DNA from: Paludibacteraceae bacterium
GTDB taxonomy: Bacteria > Bacteroidota > Bacteroidia > Bacteroidales > Paludibacteraceae
Assembly (NCBI GenBank): GCA_024401475.1
Contig: JAKSKZ010000035.1
Coordinates: forward strand, 1-37,160
Reading direction: 5' to 3'
Length of the DNA: 37,160 nucleotides
In this document: positions 34,971-37,160 of the stretch, piece by piece
Layout of the letters: the number at the start of each line of letters is the position of its first letter
How positions within the stretch are numbered: the first letter of the stretch is position 1
Translations under genes and position numbers: made by a program
Notes under the pieces: model-generated
The model's input: only the letters and a program-made list of their open reading frames with translations
What the model was told of the DNA's origin: nothing
Databases searched by the model: none

Positions 34971-36611
34971 TCATTTAGCCTTTCGTTCTATTTCCCTCAA
35001 ATTATCCATCTTTTTCTTTTTCAAGAATTCGTAGATGGTATCAAGATGTTCGGTTACTTTCTTATTTCCAAATTCGTAAACCTTGGTAACTAAGCCGTCC
35101 AAGAAATCACGGTCGTGAGAAACGACTATCAACGTACCGTCGAAATCCTTCAAAGCCGCCTTCAGGATATCCTTCGTCTTCATGTCAAGGTGGTTGGTCG
35201 GCTCATCGAGAATCAATAGGTTAACAGGTTCCAACAAGAGTTTGATCATCGCCAAACGAGTTCGCTCACCACCAGAAAGCACCTTCACCTTCTTAGTCGA
35301 ATTCTCGCCGCCAAACATAAAGGCACCCAACAAATCCTTGATTTTATTACGGATGTCACCCTTTGCCACATCATCTATCGTCTGGAAAACAGTCAACTCA
35401 CCATCCAACAAAGAAGCTTGATTTTGAGCGAAGTAACCAATCATCACATTGTGGCCCAACGTCAATGTTCCGCTATGCTCAATCTCCTGCATGATACACT
35501 TCACCATGGTTGATTTTCCCTCGCCGTTCTTTCCAACAAAAGCCACCTTCTCGCCACGCTCAATAGTGAACGAAGCATTCTGGAATACAAGATGATCGCC
35601 ATACGACTTGCCCACACCATCGGCAATGACAGGATAACTGCCCGAACGAGGCGAAGGCGGAAACTTCAACTTCAAAGCCGACGTATCCTCTTCGTCCACC
35701 TCAATCAATTCCAATTTCTCGAGCATCTTCACGCGCGACTGCACCTGCAATGTTTTAGAATAGGTACCTTTGAAACGTTCGATGAACTCCTTCGTTTCGG
35801 CAATCATCTTCTGCTGTTCCTCGTAAGCCTTTTGTTGCTGTTCACGACGCTCCTTGCGAAGTTCCAAATAGTGAGAATAGTTCACCTTATAATCGTATAT
35901 GCGTCCCATCGTCACCTCTATCGTACGAGTTGTGATGTTATCGACGAAGGCACGGTCGTGCGAAATCACGATTACCGCCTTAGCACTCTCCACCAAGAAC
36001 TCCTCCAACCACTGGATGGACTCGATGTCGAGGTGATTGGTAGGCTCGTCAAGCAAGATCACATCAGGCTTACGCAACAAGATTTTCGCCAACTCGATAC
36101 GCATACGCCAACCACCACTAAACTCTTTGGTAGGCTTGTTGAAATCCTCGCGCATGAAACCAAGGCCCAAAAGCGTCTTCTCGACATCAGCCTCATAATT
36201 AGTCTCTTCGATGGAATAGAATTTCTCGCTAAGAGCCGAAACCTTTTCAATCAACTCCATGTAGCTATCACTCTCGTAGTCGGTACGAGTAGCCAATTCA
36301 TTGTTCATCTCTTCGATTTCCTTCTCCATTGCGAAAAGTTCAGCGAACGCCAAGGAAGCCTCTTCGAAGACCGTGCGGTGATCTTCCGTCATCAAATGTT
36401 GTGGCAGGTAGGCAACTACCGTTCCCTTCGGAGCCGTAACCGACCCCCTCGTTGGTTGCTGAACGCCTGCCAAGATCTTCAAAAGAGTTGATTTCCCCGC
36501 ACCATTTTTACCCATGAGGGCGATACGGTCCTTTTCGTTCACCTGAAACGAAATATTTTCAAACAATGTCGAGCCAGAAAACTCAACGGTCAATCCATCT
36601 ACTGATATCAC
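34971..36611 (-). CDS. ABC-F family ATPase
   Basis: A 546-residue cytosolic protein with two ABC ATPase domains and no membrane segment. Walker A motifs are GKNGAGKS (34-41) and GKNGEGKS (360-367); signatures are FSGGW (164-168) and LSGGER (445-450); Walker B with the DEPTNHLD box occurs near 186-195 and 466-476. A long charged linker, about 240-315, joins them and should reach into the ribosome P-site region. ABC-F proteins act on ribosomes in translation quality control, and some confer antibiotic resistance. The linker and sequence look like a general Bacteroidota ABC-F (YdiF/Uup-like) rather than a resistance type, but subfamily assignment needs a tree. Confidence 0.93.
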   Translation of the reverse strand: MISVDGLTVEFSGSTLFENISFQVNEKDRIALMGKNGAGKSTLLKILAGVQQPTRGSVTAPKGTVVAYLPQHLMTEDHRTVFEEASLAFAELFAMEKEIEEMNNELATRTDYESDSYMELIEKVSALSEKFYSIEETNYEADVEKTLLGLGFMREDFNKPTKEFSGGWRMRIELAKILLRKPDVILLDEPTNHLDIESIQWLEEFLVESAKAVIVISHDRAFVDNITTRTIEVTMGRIYDYKVNYSHYLELRKERREQQQKAYEEQQKMIAETKEFIERFKGTYSKTLQVQSRVKMLEKLELIEVDEEDTSALKLKFPPSPRSGSYPVIADGVGKSYGDHLVFQNASFTIERGEKVAFVGKNGEGKSTMVKCIMQEIEHSGTLTLGHNVMIGYFAQNQASLLDGELTVFQTIDDVAKGDIRNKIKDLLGAFMFGGENSTKKVKVLSGGERTRLAMIKLLLEPVNLLILDEPTNHLDMKTKDILKAALKDFDGTLIVVSHDRDFLDGLVTKVYEFGNKKVTEHLDTIYEFLKKKKMDNLREIERKAK

Positions 36612-36813
36612 GAATTATCTCAATTTTTCGATTAATACTATTTTTCGCTTGCGAAATTACACAAAAAAAACGGCACTTGAGGGCGTAATAGCGGTTATAT
36701 CTTCTATGTTTTGAAGGGTCATAGAATCAAGAAGCAAGTGCAATATTAGTCAAAAAAACTGAAGAAACGCTTTTTAGGCGAGTCAAAGTCGAGTATTTCT
36801 CTATATTTTAAGA
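36612..36813. other. AT-rich upstream region of the ABC-F gene
   Basis: No coding sequence was seen. It should hold the ABC-F promoter; a near -7 box (TAATTTCG on the minus strand, 36652-36659) is not a full consensus match. Confidence 0.35.
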
Positions 36814-36893
36814 TATTGCTGTCCGCTAAAAATTAAAAAGCATAAAACTCCAGTCCGCTATGCCTATAAATACGCGTAGCGGACTGGAGTTTT
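36814..36893. repeat. Dispersed intergenic repeat with perfect 17-bp hairpin
   Basis: AAAACTCCAGTCCGCTA (36844-36860) and TAGCGGACTGGAGTTTT (36877-36893) are perfect inverted arms around a 16-nt loop. The left part (ATTGCTGTCCG onward) matches the copy near 93-160 in the same orientation. It may be a non-autonomous element or its remnant. Confidence 0.6.
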
Positions 36894-36999
36894 GAAAAAC
36901 AACCCCCTCAATCGAAAAGAGATGGTAAAGTCCGTTGAAATGTGTACTATTGCTCATCGTTTATGGGATTTTTGTGGTGAAAACAAAGTAAACGAAAAA

Positions 37000-37026
37000 G
37001 GCTGAATTCGGAATCCGAATTCAGCC
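37000..37026 (-). terminator. Near-perfect palindrome, probable terminator
   Basis: GGCTGAATTCGGA (37000-37012) and TCCGAATTCAGCC (37014-37026) are perfect 13-bp arms with a single base between. An A run at 36995-36999 becomes a T tract on the minus strand, so it could end a minus-strand gene lying to the right of the window. Confidence 0.55.
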
Positions 37027-37121
37027 TAAACATTTCTATCTAAAAAACTTTTACCGGATAACAATAATTTAGATATTTATTTGATTTTCATTGATATATA
37101 ATTTTAAAAGGAAGGTCGGTT

Positions 37122-37147
37122 ACATTACGCCGTTAGGCGTTTAATGT
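37122..37147. other. Hairpin at the right edge
   Basis: ACATT-ACGCC and GGCGT-AATGT (37122-37147) pair around GTTA with a small internal loop. The window ends 13 bp later, so its context is unknown. The rest of 37027-37160 is AT-rich with no gene seen. Confidence 0.3.
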
Positions 37148-37160
37148 CGGTAGAATCACA

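Noticed and set aside
35592..36491. 299-codon plus-strand frame opposite the ABC-F gene
   Set aside because: Shadow of a well-conserved ABC-F gene; rich in His, Leu and Arg as expected for antisense of that coding sequence.

Overview
The window is about 37 kb of a Bacteroidota chromosome, most likely order Bacteroidales. The evidence is two secreted proteins with type IX secretion (T9SS) C-terminal sorting domains (one type B, one type A), DUF4919-like and PorT-like families, intergenic promoters with the Bacteroides-type -7 box (TAnnTTTG, -33 TTG), and little use of strong Shine-Dalgarno sites outside one island. I cannot name a species.

Layout. 1-803: AT-rich non-coding DNA with a decayed copy of a dispersed repeat. 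804-5477 (minus strand): a DUF4919-like exported protein, methionine aminopeptidase, and a two-gene unit of the lytic transglycosylase MltG and a CrtI-like FAD oxidoreductase. 5904-5990: tRNA-Ser(GCT) with its own promoter and terminator. 6273-8085 (plus): an NAD-dependent epimerase-like protein and a classical SDR reductase. 8315-15229: a 2304-residue secreted protein with a duplicated N-terminal module, Ig-like repeats and a type B sorting domain.

15412-27064 is an accessory island. It starts with a divergent NAD-dependent DNA ligase and a RhuM-family protein (both minus strand). A plus-strand operon of five tightly packed genes follows: a type III-like adenine methyltransferase (Mod), a type III-like helicase/nuclease (Res), a 73-residue protein, a DndD/SMC-like coiled-coil ATPase and a HerA/FtsK-like ATPase. 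The genes overlap or lie 5-13 bp apart, so they are probably made together. Mod and Res give a modification and cleavage pair. The two ATPases resemble parts of Dnd/HerA-type defence machinery, but no sulfur-transfer genes are present. I read this as a hybrid restriction or anti-phage system, perhaps related to the helicase-methylase-ATPase (Hma-type) candidates. Its roughly 550-bp leader holds a 20-bp palindrome with an extra half-site and a 159-bp region of nested inverted repeats that can form two mutually exclusive structures. This is the most interesting part of the window.

27415-30641 (plus): a seven-LysM protein with a periplasmic-binding-like C-terminus, and a PorT-like outer-membrane barrel. 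30753-36611 (minus): a lipoprotein, a multidomain GH5 glucanase-type enzyme with a T9SS type A tail, a small membrane protein and an ABC-F ATPase. The intergenic DNA holds several repeat families, including a MITE-like element directly after the defence operon and a repeat present near both ends of the window.
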